DNA from: Moraxellaceae bacterium UBA2031
GTDB taxonomy: Bacteria; Pseudomonadota; Gammaproteobacteria; Pseudomonadales; Moraxellaceae
Direction: 5' to 3'
DNA length: 9,356 nucleotides
Assembly (NCBI GenBank): GCA_002333145.1
Contig: DDBN01000077.1
Location: 6,484 to 15,839 of the forward strand
In this document: positions 1-6,201 of the stretch, one piece after another
Numbering within the stretch: the stretch's first letter is position 1
Layout of the letters: each line of letters opens with the position of its first letter
The notes under the pieces: model-generated
The model's database searches: none
What the model saw: the letters and a program-made list of their open reading frames with translations, nothing else
What the model was told of the DNA's origin: nothing
Program-made: the position numbers and the translations under genes

Positions 1-240
1 GCCTTGCCCTACGGTGTAGAGTCCAAATCATATTTCTACGGCTTTCTGGTCTTCACCAAGGGTGACTTTGTTTACGTGCTGCAGCATCGGTTTGATGCGT
101 ATCAGCCGGACAAAATGAAAAACCTGTTGTCGGCGCTGCGTCAGGATATGCTGGTGCCAGGCATGCTGCGGCACAATGAAAGTGCCTTAAAAGAAGCCCA
201 AAGTGGCGAACAGCAGTCCTCCGGACCAGACGGCTGCTGA
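1..240 (+). CDS. C-terminal part of an unrecognised protein (5' end outside window)
   Basis: The reading frame is open from the first base, so the gene starts before the window. The 79 residues visible are not a family I recognise. The first half is rich in aromatics and beta-prone (SYFYGFLVF, then FVYVLQHRF). It is followed by a probable amphipathic helix (YQPDKMKNLLSALRQDML) and a polar, low-complexity tail rich in Q, S and G that looks disordered. There is no transmembrane segment in the visible part. The TGA stop shares its last base with the ATG of the next gene, so the two are very probably co-transcribed and translationally coupled. An internal TTG at position 4 is not a credible start because the coding frame runs through it. 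Function unknown. Confidence 0.7.
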   Translation, partial: ALPYGVESKSYFYGFLVFTKGDFVYVLQHRFDAYQPDKMKNLLSALRQDMLVPGMLRHNESALKEAQSGEQQSSGPDGC

Positions 241-587
241 TGTCAGTTTGTCAGCCTCTGGCTTCTGATGCCAAAAGGCTGCTGGAGGCAGAGGCTCGCA
301 CTCAACTGGCCCTGCATGCCTTGCAGGGTTGGCAGCTGCTTTTTGAGGGTGCCGGTTGGCGCCTGCTCAAAACCTACCCTACGTCCAACTTCGCTCAAGC
401 ATTGGCTCTGGCCCAGCGTATCGGCTGGCTGGCCGAGCAAGAGCAGCACCATCCTGAGTTGACCATTGCCTGGGGGCGTTGCACGGTGGCGTGGTGGACG
501 ACAAGCCTTAATGGCCTGCATGAAAATGACTTTCTGATGGCCGCAGCGACGGACGACATCCTGTTCAGTGGCAGGGAATTGTCCTGA
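240..587 (+). CDS. phhB: pterin-4a-carbinolamine dehydratase, PhhB/DCoH family, with one active-site His replaced
   Basis: The 115-residue product matches the pterin-4a-carbinolamine dehydratase family (usually about 95-120 residues). This cytosolic enzyme dehydrates 4a-hydroxytetrahydrobiopterin to quinonoid dihydropterin during pterin recycling. Family marks are the GW at 30-31, the helix A52-A66, the active-site E67-x3-H70-H71-P72, W78 of the next strand, and the C-terminal WW-x-x-S-x-x-GLH-x-NDF stretch (85-98) ending in a conserved D. The third catalytic histidine, found in PhhB-like proteins as WWSHS, reads WWTTS here (T88). Activity may therefore be reduced, or the protein may keep only another role such as the DCoH-like one. 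The ATG overlaps the upstream stop by one base and has no clear Shine-Dalgarno, which suggests coupled translation. No phenylalanine hydroxylase gene (phhA) is visible nearby. Confidence 0.9.
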   Translation: MSVCQPLASDAKRLLEAEARTQLALHALQGWQLLFEGAGWRLLKTYPTSNFAQALALAQRIGWLAEQEQHHPELTIAWGRCTVAWWTTSLNGLHENDFLMAAATDDILFSGRELS

Positions 588-643
588 GTATTGACGGTCG
601 GTACACTGCGGCACTTTCGACCTGTTAGTCACTTGAGGACGGT

Positions 644-1327
644 ATGCCCGATTTCGACAATCTTCCTGCGGTGCCGATGGTGCCCGCCCCGTGGCAACTC
701 AAAGGTCAGGGCTACATTTTGGCAATTCGCTTGCCGGATGCGTTTCTTGATAACGAATCTTTCTTGCCCGACAACCTTCACCCAAGTCGGCGTGGTGGAA
801 CGGGCTATGTGATGTTTGTCGACTACAGCCAGTCCGATGCAGGCCCGTATTACGAGTTGTTATATATTCCGGGCAGCCTGTCGTTTGGTAAGAAGCGGCA
901 TTTATCGATCAGCAAAATCTATGTATCAAGCTGGGACTCGGTGGTGAATGGCCGTGAGAACTGGGGTATTCCTAAAGAGTACTGCGACTTCCAGGTGCGC
1001 TACGGTGCGAATGGGGTGGATGAAGTGCGCTTGGTGCGGGATGGTCAGGTGATTGTTGAGTTGGCATTTAAGCCACGCCTGTTCCGTCTGCCGTTTGATG
1101 GCCGACTCATCCCCGCGCGACTCCGTACGCTGGCGCAGCAGTTCAAGGGGCGTGAGTTTGTTTATATTCCGACAGCAAAAGGGCATGTAAAGCCGGCATC
1201 GCTTGTGCACTCGCGCATTGATCCGCGATATTTTCCCGATGTTAGCCAAGGCAAGGTGATGGCCTGCGTTAAGGTCATAGACTTTGACATGACGTTTCCG
1301 GTGGCGACAGTTCGTTATTTGGACTGA
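644..1327 (+). CDS. acetoacetate decarboxylase family protein
   Basis: This 227-residue soluble protein matches the acetoacetate decarboxylase (ADC) fold family. Members use a Schiff-base lysine to decarboxylate or otherwise act on beta-keto acids. Visible marks are GPYYEL at 67-72 (E71 at the position of an active-site Glu) and the signature GREnWGiPK at 103-111, where K111 should be the Schiff-base lysine. The residue after it is Glu, whereas the clostridial acetone-forming enzyme has a second Lys, so the substrate may not be acetoacetate. The start is ATG 644, preceded by TGAGGA about five bases upstream. The gene lies 56 bases after phhB with no terminator between, so it probably belongs to the same transcript, which ends at the hairpin just downstream. 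Family assignment is firm; substrate and pathway are unknown. Confidence 0.85.
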   Translation: MPDFDNLPAVPMVPAPWQLKGQGYILAIRLPDAFLDNESFLPDNLHPSRRGGTGYVMFVDYSQSDAGPYYELLYIPGSLSFGKKRHLSISKIYVSSWDSVVNGRENWGIPKEYCDFQVRYGANGVDEVRLVRDGQVIVELAFKPRLFRLPFDGRLIPARLRTLAQQFKGREFVYIPTAKGHVKPASLVHSRIDPRYFPDVSQGKVMACVKVIDFDMTFPVATVRYLD

Positions 1328-1340
1328 GGCATGACATCAA

Positions 1341-1378
1341 AAAAAGCCCGGTCTGTCTTAAAGGCAGCCGGGCTTTTT
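1341..1378. terminator. bidirectional intrinsic terminator between convergent genes
   Basis: A perfect 11-bp stem (AAAAAGCCCGG at 1341-1351, CCGGGCTTTTT at 1368-1378) is extended inside by CTGTCT/GGCAG pairing across one bulged T. The five T's that end the plus strand and the seven A's at 1339-1345 give a U-tract in both directions. It lies between the stop of the ADC-family gene and the stop of the desaturase, so it can end both transcripts. Confidence 0.9.
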
Positions 1379-1430
1379 AATGTTCAATGTGGAGTGCAGC
1401 AATTACTTGGGCATAACTATTGAGGTGCAA

Positions 1431-2246
1431 CTATTTAGGTACGACCCGTGGAATGTCGTGATTCAAGTCCGGAATGAGTTTTTTTGAGAGCAGTGCGCCA
1501 GGAATACGGTGCCGGATGCCATCATGAAGCCGAGGCAGTTCAGACCAGTGCATACCCGGATAAATATGGTGTGCCGTGTGATAGCCCAGATTCCACGAGG
1601 TGAAGTTATACAGCGGGTGTTCGACATTGCGTGATGCCAGCAGATGATCATCGGTGCAAAGGCCGGAGTGTTGCTGGTAGGTGTTGTCGAGCAGGACCAC
1701 CAGCATAGCAATCATGGGAATGACAAATACGATCAGCGCATTGATTGGGTTAATCAGCACAAAAGCCAATAACACTAGATTGCTGATGACGAACCAGCGT
1801 TTAAAGCGTGCGAACAGGACGGGGTGGCGGGGGCCAATCTTCCATATCTCTGGATAGATCATCAGTGCGTTCCAGAGGTCGTATTTAATGCGGCTCATGG
1901 TGCGGCCATCCGGCTCCTGCCAGCCAGAGGGATCGATGTGTTGATCCAGATAATCACCGTGATGCCCAATGTTGTGATGAATAGTCCATGAATAGGGACT
2001 CGTACCGGTTTGCAGGTGCATCACGGTTTCAATGAATCGATTGGCCCAAGGGCGGGTGAAGATATTGACATGGTGGTGGTTGTGGCAGACCGCGCCACAG
2101 GACACTTGGATTACCATGAGTAACGCGACAAGGACGGCCAGCTGCCAAGGGTTTTGGATGCTGAAGAAGGCCAGAAGCTGAAGGATAAACACGCCAAACA
2201 CCAGTAGGGCGGCGGGGATATCCTGTCGGTGACGAAAAAACGGCAT
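1431..2246 (-). CDS. membrane fatty acid desaturase (FA_desaturase family)
   Basis: A 271-residue integral membrane di-iron desaturase that inserts a double bond into a fatty acyl chain at the cytoplasmic membrane, using electrons from a ferredoxin or rubredoxin-type partner. The histidine boxes are HNHHH (55-59), HHNIGHH (90-96) and HTAHH (223-227), with an extra conserved-looking QQHSG (191-195). Hydrophobic segments are about 12-31, 34-51, 151-168 and 170-187, the usual two hairpins with the boxes on the cytosolic side. At 271 residues it is shorter than many family members. ATG 2246 is preceded by no good Shine-Dalgarno. The frame stays open upstream to a TGA at 2331-2333 (extra residues LHDHNNFDLRAA from a CTG at 2280-2282), so the N-terminus is uncertain. 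It is divergent from the DUF4442 gene and convergent with the ADC-family gene. Confidence 0.92.
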   Translation of the reverse strand: MPFFRHRQDIPAALLVFGVFILQLLAFFSIQNPWQLAVLVALLMVIQVSCGAVCHNHHHVNIFTRPWANRFIETVMHLQTGTSPYSWTIHHNIGHHGDYLDQHIDPSGWQEPDGRTMSRIKYDLWNALMIYPEIWKIGPRHPVLFARFKRWFVISNLVLLAFVLINPINALIVFVIPMIAMLVVLLDNTYQQHSGLCTDDHLLASRNVEHPLYNFTSWNLGYHTAHHIYPGMHWSELPRLHDGIRHRIPGALLSKKLIPDLNHDIPRVVPK

Positions 2247-2281
2247 GGCGGCTCGCAGGTCGAAGTTATTGTGATCATGCA

Positions 2282-2298
2282 GCCCGGTGCGTCCGGGC
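2282..2298. promoter_or_regulatory. dyad GCCCGG-TGCGT-CCGGGC at the predicted desaturase transcript start
   Basis: A perfect 6-bp inverted repeat with a 5-base loop begins at the predicted transcription start. It would form a GC-rich 5' stem-loop in the desaturase mRNA or act as an operator on DNA. No U-tract follows on the minus strand, so it is not a plain terminator. Confidence 0.35.
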
Positions 2299-2304
2299 GC
2301 CAGT

Positions 2305-2334
2305 AGTATAAGGGCCGCTGTAACGGACTGTCAG
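2305..2334 (-). promoter_or_regulatory. candidate sigma-70 promoter of the desaturase gene
   Basis: On the minus strand, CTGACA (2334-2329) and TATACT (2310-2305) are separated by 18 bases. Both hexamers match the consensus at five of six positions. Transcription would begin near 2298, leaving a leader of about 50 bases before ATG 2246. Unverified, but it is the best promoter-like match on this side of the divergent gap. Confidence 0.5.
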
Positions 2335-2337
2335 TCC
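2325..2337. promoter_or_regulatory. small dyad GGACT-GTC-AGTCC over the desaturase -35 box
   Basis: This perfect 5-bp inverted repeat with a 3-base centre overlaps the proposed -35 hexamer (2329-2334) and lies just upstream of the divergent DUF4442 gene. Its position suits a repressor operator. The arms are short, and chance occurrence is possible. I do not recognise the site as that of a known lipid regulator. Confidence 0.3.
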
Positions 2338-2398
2338 CGATGGATAGGTGGCAGACAGGATGTCCGTATTTATTGAGTATGCAGTCGGAGATCGTAAC

Positions 2399-2854
2399 GT
2401 GAAAGCATCTGCGTCCAAGTGGCGTATTAACCTCTACCCACCTTTTCTGGGAGCAGGAATTCGGGCGGAGCGCATCAGCGATGATTTTATGGAGGCTGAC
2501 GTATCCTTGGTGTTGCGCTGGTACAACCGCAACTATGTGGGGACCCAGTTTGGTGGCAGCCTCTATGCCATGACAGATCCCTTCTTCATGCTGATGCTGA
2601 TGAATATCCTGGGACGTGATTACATTGTGTGGGATCAGGCGGCCAAAATTGATTTTGTTAGCCCAGGCAAAGGCAAAGTATGGGCTCGATTCCGGCTAAC
2701 TCATGAGGAGATTGTGCGCATTAAGGCGGAGGCAGAAAGTGGCGATCCGTTGCGGCCGGTTTATCTGGTAGAAGTGCATGACGAGCAGGATGTATTGGTC
2801 GCACGAGTCGAAAAGACGCTCTACATTCGTAAGAAACTACCAAAGAAAGCGTAG
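2399..2854 (+). CDS. DUF4442 hotdog-fold (thioesterase-like) protein
   Basis: The product matches the DUF4442 family, which has the hotdog fold of acyl-CoA thioesterases and dehydratases. Conserved-looking blocks are NLYPPFLGAGI near the N-terminus, LRWYNRNYVGTQFGGSLYAMTD in the middle (the hotdog helix and its preceding strand), the DQAAKIDFVSPGKG strand pair, and ARVEKTLYIRKK at the end. The substrate is unknown; an acyl-thioester is the family expectation. I chose GTG 2399 because GGAG lies eight bases upstream (2387-2390) and relatives begin shortly before the NLYPP block, giving 151 residues. A longer version from GTG 2348 (168 residues) or ATG 2360 is possible. It is divergent from the desaturase and 84 bases upstream of the metallo-hydrolase gene, which fits a lipid role. 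Confidence 0.85.
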   Translation: MKASASKWRINLYPPFLGAGIRAERISDDFMEADVSLVLRWYNRNYVGTQFGGSLYAMTDPFFMLMLMNILGRDYIVWDQAAKIDFVSPGKGKVWARFRLTHEEIVRIKAEAESGDPLRPVYLVEVHDEQDVLVARVEKTLYIRKKLPKKA

Positions 2855-2865
2855 TGGGTTGGTAG
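2837..2865 (+). other. inverted repeat across the stop codon of the DUF4442 gene
   Basis: CTACCAA (2837-2843) and TTGGTAG (2859-2865) form a perfect 7-bp stem around a 15-base loop that contains the TAG stop. No U-tract follows, so it is not a typical intrinsic terminator. It could stabilise the 3' end of the message, or be chance. Confidence 0.25.
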
Positions 2866-2882
2866 CAGCATGCTTTCATCAT

Positions 2883-2910
2883 TTGCGAACATTTCTGATC
2901 CAAATATTTA
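2883..2910 (+). promoter_or_regulatory. weak candidate promoter for the glyoxalase-II-like gene
   Basis: TTGCGA (2883-2888) and TATTTA (2905-2910) are 16 bases apart in an AT-rich stretch that continues to the next start codon. Both are partial matches to sigma-70 hexamers. The downstream gene could equally be read through from the DUF4442 gene. Confidence 0.3.
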
Positions 2911-2938
2911 ACCGTTTTATTATTTTTTCGAGATTGCC

Positions 2939-3583
2939 ATGGCCTTTCGTATCATCCCTGTCACGCCGTTTGAGCAGAATTGCACCCTGATTTGGTGCGA
3001 TGAGACCATGGAGGCCGCTGTGGTTGATCCGGGCGGCGATCTGGATCGTATTTATGCGGCGGTGGCGGCAGCAGGCGTCACGCTAAAGCAGATCTTGCTG
3101 ACGCATGCGCACATTGATCATGCCGGTGGTGTGGCGGAGTTATCGGAGCAAAAGCACCTGCCTATTATTGGGCCTCATGAAGGAGACTTGTTCTGGATTC
3201 AGGGTCTTGATGAGCAATCGCGCCGCTTTGGTTTCAAACCCTCTCGGCCTTTTGTGCCAACACGTTGGTTGCATCAGGGCGATACCGTGCAGGTCGGTAA
3301 GCTGACGCTCGAGGTATTACACTGCCCCGGCCATACCCCCGGCCATGTCGTCTTCTTTGAGCCAACATCTCGCTTGGCCATCGTTGGTGATGTGTTGTTT
3401 GCAGGCTCTATTGGCCGCACTGACTTTCCTGGCGGCGATCACCAGACTCTGATTGATGCCATTCGGCAGAAGTTGTTTACGCTGGGGGATGATGTGCAGT
3501 TCATTCCCGGCCATGGCCCCATGTCGACCATAGGGTGTGAGCGAGCCACTAACCCTTTTGTGGCGGATCACCGTTTCGGCTGA
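2939..3583 (+). CDS. gloC: glyoxalase II-like metallo-beta-lactamase-fold hydrolase, YcbL/GloC type
   Basis: A 214-residue soluble binuclear metal hydrolase, close in length to E. coli YcbL/GloC (about 215). Full glyoxalase II enzymes are longer because of a C-terminal substrate domain that is absent here. Metal ligands are THAHIDH (H56, H58, D60, H61), the GHTPGH histidine H132, D151 in VGDVLFAGSIGRTD, and H192 in PGHGP. The GSIGRTDFPGGD stretch is typical of the YcbL group. The family hydrolyses S-D-lactoylglutathione or related thioesters, completing methylglyoxal detoxification in the cytosol. ATG 2939 has only a weak GAGA six to eight bases upstream. It follows the DUF4442 gene on the same strand, and no intrinsic terminator is obvious after its stop. 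Confidence 0.9.
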   Translation: MAFRIIPVTPFEQNCTLIWCDETMEAAVVDPGGDLDRIYAAVAAAGVTLKQILLTHAHIDHAGGVAELSEQKHLPIIGPHEGDLFWIQGLDEQSRRFGFKPSRPFVPTRWLHQGDTVQVGKLTLEVLHCPGHTPGHVVFFEPTSRLAIVGDVLFAGSIGRTDFPGGDHQTLIDAIRQKLFTLGDDVQFIPGHGPMSTIGCERATNPFVADHRFG

Positions 3584-3622
3584 ATTCTTACGGGCGGTAG
3601 CTTCGTCCGGTCAACGCGCCAT

Positions 3623-3638
3623 GTACTGCTAGGTACTG
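3623..3638 (+). repeat. tandem GTACTG half-sites ten bases apart
   Basis: GTACTG occurs at 3623-3628 and 3633-3638, each followed by a CTA (GTACTGCTA, then GTACTGGCTA). The ten-base period is about one helical turn, so a protein could contact both on one face. It lies some 60-75 bases before the epimerase start. Short enough to be chance. Confidence 0.25.
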
Positions 3639-3657
3639 GCTAACCTCATCAGATTTG

Positions 3658-3696
3658 GGGCATCCTCATAAGGTTTATAACTTTAAGAAGATGCCC
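3658..3696 (+). promoter_or_regulatory. -10-like box and flanking inverted repeat before the epimerase gene
   Basis: GGGCATC (3658-3664) and GATGCCC (3690-3696) are perfect 7-bp arms, with two more pairs possible beyond one mismatch. Between them is TATAAC (3676-3681), which resembles a -10 box, though no convincing -35 is seen. The purine run AAGAAG (3685-3690), eight bases before ATG 3699, is the Shine-Dalgarno and touches the 3' arm. The dyad could be an operator around the -10, or a hairpin masking the ribosome site if transcription starts further upstream. Confidence 0.35.
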
Positions 3697-3698
3697 TC

Positions 3699-4769
3699 AT
3701 GACAGCAGCCTTTTCGCCTGACCAGACTCCTCGCCAGATTCTCGTGACCGGCGGTGCCGGATTCATTGGCTCTAATGTCGTCAAGGTATTACGTCATCGT
3801 TATCCCGCATCAAAAATTCGTGTGCTGCATCTGCCCAAGGAAAATTTGCTCAATTTGCAGAGTGTCGATGGCATCGAATTAATGTCAGGAGACTTGCTCA
3901 ATCCACTGGACGTGCGTCGAGCAGTGCAGGGCTGCGATGTGGTATTTCATCTTGCAGCAGTTTATGCGTTGTGGCTGCCGGATATGTCCTTACTGGATCG
4001 CGTTAATGTTGATGGCTCGCGATTGGTGCTGGAGGAGTGCGTAAAGCAGGGTGTGCAGCGCGTGGTGCATACCAGTTCGTTTGCCGTGTTCGCGGGACAA
4101 GGTCTTGATACGGCGTGTACCGAGCGCTCGTCGTTTGCTCTGGCAGACTCGCACTACAGCCGCACCAAGTATGAGTCGCATCGCATGGCGGAAAGCTATG
4201 CCCGCAAGGGGCTGGATGTTGTGCTGGTGTGTCCGACTTGCCCGGTAGGGCCAGGAGATGTTGGGCCAACACCAACAGGCTCGATTATCACTGAAATGTT
4301 CAAGACACCTATTGCGATAGCTTTACGGACTGAAGCGAATTATATCGATGTGCGTGACTGTGCCATGGGGCATGTGCTGGCGCTGGAAATGGGGCGTACT
4401 GGTGAGAGCTATATTTTGGGCGGCGAAAATTACACGCATGAAGATATTGTGCGGCGCTGTATGCGTCTGACAGGTATTAAGCGGCCACTGTTTGTGTTGC
4501 CGCCGGATGCACTTAAACCAATAGCCGTAGTGGCGACCTTGCTGGCCAAGATTACGAAAAAAGCGCCTTTTACAACAACGGTAGAAGTCGAGATTACCAA
4601 GAAGGGACTGATTACGGATGCCTCCAAAGCGCGGCGGGAGTTAGGCCTGACCGCGCGTCCTATTGAGGAAACGCTAAAGGATGCGATTAGCTGGTTTGTG
4701 CAGCATGGCTATATTACGGATAAAGCACTATTGACCCGGATGGATAAGGCGCCACTAACGACAATTTGA
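3699..4769 (+). CDS. NAD(P)-dependent sugar epimerase/dehydratase, HpnA-like extended SDR
   Basis: A 356-residue extended short-chain dehydrogenase with a Rossmann fold. The nucleotide motif TGGAGFIG is at 17-24, the downstream GDL at 64-66, FHLAA at 83-87, the catalytic Ser in TSS (125-127), and Y153-x3-K157 complete the active site. The stretches CPTCPVGPGDVGPTPTG (178-194) and GESYILGGEN (235-244) closely resemble the hopanoid-associated sugar epimerase HpnA, thought to act on nucleotide-sugar or hopanoid side-chain intermediates. No squalene-hopene cyclase or other hpn gene is in the window, so the hopanoid link is only by similarity. It could be another NDP-sugar epimerase or a 3-beta-hydroxysteroid-like dehydrogenase. 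ATG 3699 follows AAGAAG by eight bases. It appears to be a single-gene unit, with a hairpin just after the stop. Confidence 0.88.
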   Translation: MTAAFSPDQTPRQILVTGGAGFIGSNVVKVLRHRYPASKIRVLHLPKENLLNLQSVDGIELMSGDLLNPLDVRRAVQGCDVVFHLAAVYALWLPDMSLLDRVNVDGSRLVLEECVKQGVQRVVHTSSFAVFAGQGLDTACTERSSFALADSHYSRTKYESHRMAESYARKGLDVVLVCPTCPVGPGDVGPTPTGSIITEMFKTPIAIALRTEANYIDVRDCAMGHVLALEMGRTGESYILGGENYTHEDIVRRCMRLTGIKRPLFVLPPDALKPIAVVATLLAKITKKAPFTTTVEVEITKKGLITDASKARRELGLTARPIEETLKDAISWFVQHGYITDKALLTRMDKAPLTTI

Positions 4770-4773
4770 AAAC

Positions 4774-4808
4774 TGCAGCCCCCCCTTGAATGGGGGAGGT
4801 AGGCTGCA
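4774..4808 (+). terminator. stem-loop after the epimerase gene, probable terminator
   Basis: TGCAGCC (4774-4780) pairs with GGCTGCA (4802-4808), and inside it CCCCC (4781-4785) pairs with GGGGG (4792-4796), leaving a small 3' bulge. The stem is strong and begins a few bases after the epimerase stop. Only a short ATTTAG follows instead of a full U-tract, so termination may be partial. The rest of the gap up to 4923 holds no clear promoter. Confidence 0.55.
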
Positions 4809-4923
4809 TTTAGTGCCGTAAAACCTATCGCTTGTCGGAAGACGGCTATTCTGACTGGGTAACTAGGCAGTCTGCTCTACGCTGTATACAGGATTGGGCC
4901 TGAATACCGTAGGCAGGTAAGAG

Positions 4924-6201
4924 ATGTTGAAAAGTACGGATATTCATTCAGAAGCAGTGGTGAATGATCGCGAGGTGGCTGACATTGAGCGCCTGCGTGA
5001 CAGGCGTCGTCTGCGGCTTGTATTTGGCCCTGATCTAGAACGGTCCTACCAGCAGGACTATCAGCAGCGCGCAGCGGGAGCCTTCCGCTATGGCTCTATT
5101 CTGGTTTTTCTTCTGTATTCCCTGTTGGGCACTGGTATCTATGTGCTTATGCCCGAACGCGATGCCCAAAGCTGGCTAGCGCTTTATGGTGGTATTGGCG
5201 GCACTCTCCTGATTGCAGGTACGCTCTCTTATATTCGCCAGCTGAACTCTTGGTTTAATGTTTATATTGGCTTATGCGGTTTTAGTGCAATCACTTTGTC
5301 GGTAGCGGTCACAGGTGTTGTGCATGAGGCGGAAGCAGAGCAGCTGATTCAGGCTACTATTATTTACACGCTGATTATTATTTATGGCGTGATCGGCTTG
5401 CGCTTCCAATACGCTACCTTGGCGTGCTGGGGTGGAGGGCTAGCGGGGTTAGTGCTGAGCAATATGCTCGACGGTAATCTGAACTGGGAAATATTTTTTC
5501 GTACCTACGTGGGTGCCAGTGTCATGGGTATGTTCATGGCCTATTACGCCGAACGCCGTGATCGAGAAATGTTTCTTCAGTCTCGCTTGTTGCAAATCGC
5601 CAAGTGGCGTACCGACCGTTATGCAGAGCAACTCGACAAGCTCTCCCGCGAGGATGGTTTGACCGGGCTGGCCAATCGCCGGCATTTTGACGAGGCATTG
5701 AAGGAGGAGTGGCTTCGCGCCAGCCGTCAGAAAAGCTCACTCGCTGTATTGATGATTGATGTTGATAACTTCAAGCATTTCAACGACAAGCTGGGGCATC
5801 AGGAAGGTGATCGCTGCTTGCGGACAGTAGCGGATTTATTGGCGGGACATGCGCGTCGCCCAGGCGAGTTGGTGGCGCGTTATGGAGGAGAGGAGTTTGT
5901 AATGATTTTTCCGGATACCGATCAGCCGCAGGCAATGCAGATTGCCGAGCATGTGCTGGACAGTATTCGTGAGGCCCGTATTCCTCAGCCGGATGGGCTT
6001 GGGTGCTGGTATGTGACGGTGAGCGTTGGCGCCTCGGCTACCATACCTTCTGAGCGCCTGACATCATCCCGCTTGCTGGTGGCGGCGGATCAGGCGCTTT
6101 ATCACGTTAAAAATAACGGTCGTAATGGTTGCTGGTGCCAGTCGCCAGAAATTCGATCAACTTCAGGGCAGTTATTCAAGGATGTTAAATGGATGATGTA
6201 G
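4924..6201 (+). CDS. membrane-anchored diguanylate cyclase (GGDEF domain)
   Basis: A 425-residue inner-membrane protein that should make cyclic di-GMP from two GTP. The N-terminal ~50 residues are charged and cytosolic. Hydrophobic segments near 56-76, 86-103, 111-131, 142-158, 163-181 and 193-209 give about six membrane spans that I do not assign to a named sensor family. A linker (210-240) leads to the GGDEF domain, 241-402, opening with DGLTGLANRR. The metal/substrate motif is MIDVDNFKHFND (277-288), the signature is GGEEF (321-325), and KNNGRNG lies at 396-402. The active site looks complete. The inhibitory RxxD site reads RPGE (312-315), so product inhibition may be weakened. About 23 residues follow the domain. 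AGG (4915-4917) precedes ATG 4924 by six bases. Monocistronic by layout. Confidence 0.93.
   Translation: MLKSTDIHSEAVVNDREVADIERLRDRRRLRLVFGPDLERSYQQDYQQRAAGAFRYGSILVFLLYSLLGTGIYVLMPERDAQSWLALYGGIGGTLLIAGTLSYIRQLNSWFNVYIGLCGFSAITLSVAVTGVVHEAEAEQLIQATIIYTLIIIYGVIGLRFQYATLACWGGGLAGLVLSNMLDGNLNWEIFFRTYVGASVMGMFMAYYAERRDREMFLQSRLLQIAKWRTDRYAEQLDKLSREDGLTGLANRRHFDEALKEEWLRASRQKSSLAVLMIDVDNFKHFNDKLGHQEGDRCLRTVADLLAGHARRPGELVARYGGEEFVMIFPDTDQPQAMQIAEHVLDSIREARIPQPDGLGCWYVTVSVGASATIPSERLTSSRLLVAADQALYHVKNNGRNGCWCQSPEIRSTSGQLFKDVKWMM

Noticed and set aside
926..1249. Long minus-strand open frame inside the ADC-family gene, and similar antisense frames in the epimerase, GGDEF and cvfB genes.
   Set aside because: They lie wholly inside well-supported genes on the other strand, have no family resemblance, and look like shadows of the coding frame.
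2939..3583. The metallo-hydrolase as a sulfur dioxygenase (ETHE1) or class B beta-lactamase.
   Set aside because: There is no signal peptide or class B lactamase motif, and the GSIGRTDFPGGD block plus length fit the YcbL/GloC group better; ETHE1-like activity cannot be fully excluded.
3587..3612. Short CGGGCG/CGTCCG stem after the gloC stop, considered as its terminator.
   Set aside because: The stem is only 6 bp with a G-T pair and no U-tract follows.
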